From contig JAAXUD010000140.1 of NCBI GenBank assembly GCA_013336205.1, positions 1 to 6,983 on the forward strand: a stretch of DNA of 6,983 nt. Direction: 5' to 3'. Position numbers and translations under genes: made by a program. This DNA comes from Lentimicrobium sp. (GTDB lineage: Bacteria; Bacteroidota; Bacteroidia; Bacteroidales; Lentimicrobiaceae). The notes under the pieces are model-generated. The model saw only the letters and a list, made by a program, of their open reading frames with translations. It was not told where the DNA came from and did not search any database. Shown one piece after another: positions 5,921 to 6,983 of this stretch. Position 1 is the first letter of the stretch, and each line of letters opens with the position of its first letter.

Positions 5921-6373
5921 ATGAAAACTTTCAATTCGGTTGATGATATATTGCATTTTGCAATCGCATCAACACAGGAAACTGCAAATTTTTTCTCAGG
6001 TCTTTCAAAACAAGCCCGCAATGCTAAAATGAAAAAGGTTTTCGAGCAGTACTCCAGGGAAGAGTTTACTAATATGGTTCGCCTGACAAGGGTTAGGGAA
6101 ATCGGTCCATTGGGAATCACCAGTGAACAGATGAATAACCTGAATGTCTGTGATTATGAAATAAGTCTTGGCAATGCCAAAGAACTTAAATACTCCGATG
6201 CACTGGTAATAGGCATGCGTAAAGCACGGGCTTCCCTCATGTTATATATGGAAATCGCAGATAAAACACCAAACCACGAAATTAAATCGGTGTTCAGCAA
6301 ATTAGCAAATGAAGAAGCCAGGCACAAACGTGGATTTGAGATTGAATATAACGAATCCCTTTTACTTTGCTAA
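5921..6373 (+). CDS. Diverged ferritin-like paralogue lacking three of six iron ligands
   Basis: This 150-residue protein aligns to its upstream neighbour end to end without a gap, with about 65 identities in 150 (hand count). Fold-defining positions are kept, including the C-terminal EEARH (131-135) and FEIEY (139-143). At the ligand positions E48, E132 and H135 remain, but E18 is T18, H51 is N51 and E102 is A102; Y25 is F25, while Y109 is kept. E20 is also kept. A normal di-iron site therefore looks impossible without substitute ligands. It has two cysteines, C77 and the last residue C150, where the neighbour has none. The frame is intact, so it is not a decayed gene. It may be a structural or regulatory subunit, bind one metal, or form a heterodimer with the neighbour (all inference). 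It is followed by a strong terminator. Confidence 0.82.
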   Translation: MKTFNSVDDILHFAIASTQETANFFSGLSKQARNAKMKKVFEQYSREEFTNMVRLTRVREIGPLGITSEQMNNLNVCDYEISLGNAKELKYSDALVIGMRKARASLMLYMEIADKTPNHEIKSVFSKLANEEARHKRGFEIEYNESLLLC

Positions 6374-6396
6374 AAGATATTAGTTTGATAAAAACC

Positions 6397-6426
6397 AAAG
6401 CCCGTCTTACAAGCCGGGCTTTTTTT
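6397..6426 (+). terminator. Rho-independent terminator after the ferritin-like pair
   Basis: AAAGCCCG (6397-6404) and CGGGCTTT (6415-6422) form a perfect 8-bp stem with a 10-nt loop, running into seven T (6420-6426). It lies 23 nt after the stop codon of the second ferritin-like gene and isolates it from the next gene. Confidence 0.92.
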
Positions 6427-6471
6427 ATTAATTGAATTGACCGATAGGCATAAAGGCAACGCGGATTTGTT

Positions 6472-6479
6472 TAATTTTG
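6472..6479 (+). promoter_or_regulatory. -7 box for the BatA/vWA gene
   Basis: TAATTTTG is an exact match to the Bacteroidota TAnnTTTG -7 consensus, 35 nt before the ATG at 6515, which would give a leader of roughly 30 nt. No TTG is seen at the proper -33 distance, so this rests on the -7 box and its placement. Confidence 0.5.
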
Positions 6480-6514
6480 CACGTCAGTGAACTGATCCGT
6501 TACGCAACGCACCT

Positions 6515-6983
6515 ATGCAATTTATAAATCCTTCTGTTCTTTATGCTCTGCTTGCGGTTCTGATACCGATTGCCATCCACCTTTTTAATTTCAGAAAGTA
6601 TAAGAAGGTCTATTTCAGCAATGTAAGCTTTCTTAAAGAGTTGCAGCAAAAAACAAAAAAACAATCTCAACTATTGCATCTACTGGTGCTGTTGATGAGA
6701 ATCCTGACTATTATTTTCCTTGTACTTGCATTCGCGCAACCTTACATTCCTTCGTCTAAACAATCCTTGCCCGGACAAATAAGTTATGTCAGCATTTTCA
6801 TTGATAACTCTTTCAGTATGGAAGCCTCCGGAAGTAAGGGAAAACTACTTGAGGATGCAAAAATAAAAGCTGCCGAAATAGCTGCTGCCTTTAGGGCTGA
6901 TGATCTGTTTCAACTGCTCACCAACGATTTTGAGGGGAAACACCAACGACTCGTTACGCGTGAAGAGTTGAAACAGATCATCA
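6515..6983 (+). CDS. BatA-type double-membrane / vWA domain protein (3' truncated by window)
   Basis: The first 156 codons are present and the frame runs open past the window end. The N-terminus shows the Bacteroidota double-transmembrane signature (BatA family): NPSVLYALL..IPIAIHLFNFR (5-27), with helix 1 at about 7-24. VYFSNVSFLKEL follows at 32-43, and a second helix lies at about 53-74, ending in FAQPY. A von Willebrand A domain then begins, with the metal-binding MIDAS start DNSFSM (D97, S99, S101). Full-length relatives are usually some 600-700 residues, with the vWA domain in the periplasm and a further membrane helix. The ATG at 6515 fits the signature start, with a -7 box just upstream and a terminator before that. 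Related Bat proteins were linked to aerotolerance, but this subgroup's function is unknown. Confidence 0.88.
   Translation, partial: MQFINPSVLYALLAVLIPIAIHLFNFRKYKKVYFSNVSFLKELQQKTKKQSQLLHLLVLLMRILTIIFLVLAFAQPYIPSSKQSLPGQISYVSIFIDNSFSMEASGSKGKLLEDAKIKAAEIAAAFRADDLFQLLTNDFEGKHQRLVTREELKQII

Noticed and set aside
5854..6120. Reverse-strand open frame of 88 codons over the start of the second ferritin-like gene
   Set aside because: It covers conserved coding sequence of the paralogue and has no family resemblance.

Overview
The window looks like a piece of a Bacteroidota chromosome, most likely of the Bacteroidales type. Three things point there. The last gene carries the N-terminal double-membrane (BatA-type) signature that is typical of this phylum. 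The gdh and final genes have TAnnTTTG -7 boxes, and gdh also has a TTTG -33 box. Start codons lack good Shine-Dalgarno sites and sit in A/T-rich leaders. All genes read on the + strand.

Layout. (1) 2-493: the 3' part of a SpoU/TrmH-class rRNA 2'-O-methyltransferase, probably RlmB; its start lies outside the window. (2) 494-629: a short spacer with a 14-bp tandem repeat that begins at the stop codon. (3) 630-3188: a two-gene unit with a 3-nt gap, made of a multi-pass GT39/PMT-like glycosyltransferase with a large C-terminal extracytoplasmic region and a lipoprotein built of about eight 24-residue MORN-variant (YwqK-like) repeats. (4) 3440-4777: hexameric-type glutamate dehydrogenase with its own promoter and a strong terminator at 4818-4844. 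Its cofactor-site residues suggest NAD+ rather than NADP+. (5) 4845-5187: a gene-free stretch with a mosaic of short direct and inverted repeats, a 20-bp perfect palindrome and two dyads upstream of the next gene. (6) 5188-5643 and 5921-6373: two tandem ferritin-like/rubrerythrin-like genes without a rubredoxin domain. (7) A terminator at 6397-6426. (8) 6515-6983: the 5' part of a BatA/vWA membrane protein that runs off the window.

Most of the window is ordinary housekeeping and central metabolism. The strongest unusual signal is the ferritin-like pair. The proteins align without gaps over 150 residues at about 43% identity (hand count). The first keeps all six expected di-iron ligands, whereas the second has lost three (E18T, H51N, E102A) yet keeps an intact reading frame. 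This suggests a duplicated, non-catalytic or altered-metal partner. No CRISPR array, tRNA, rRNA or transposase gene was seen, and nothing here amounts to a clearly new multi-gene system.
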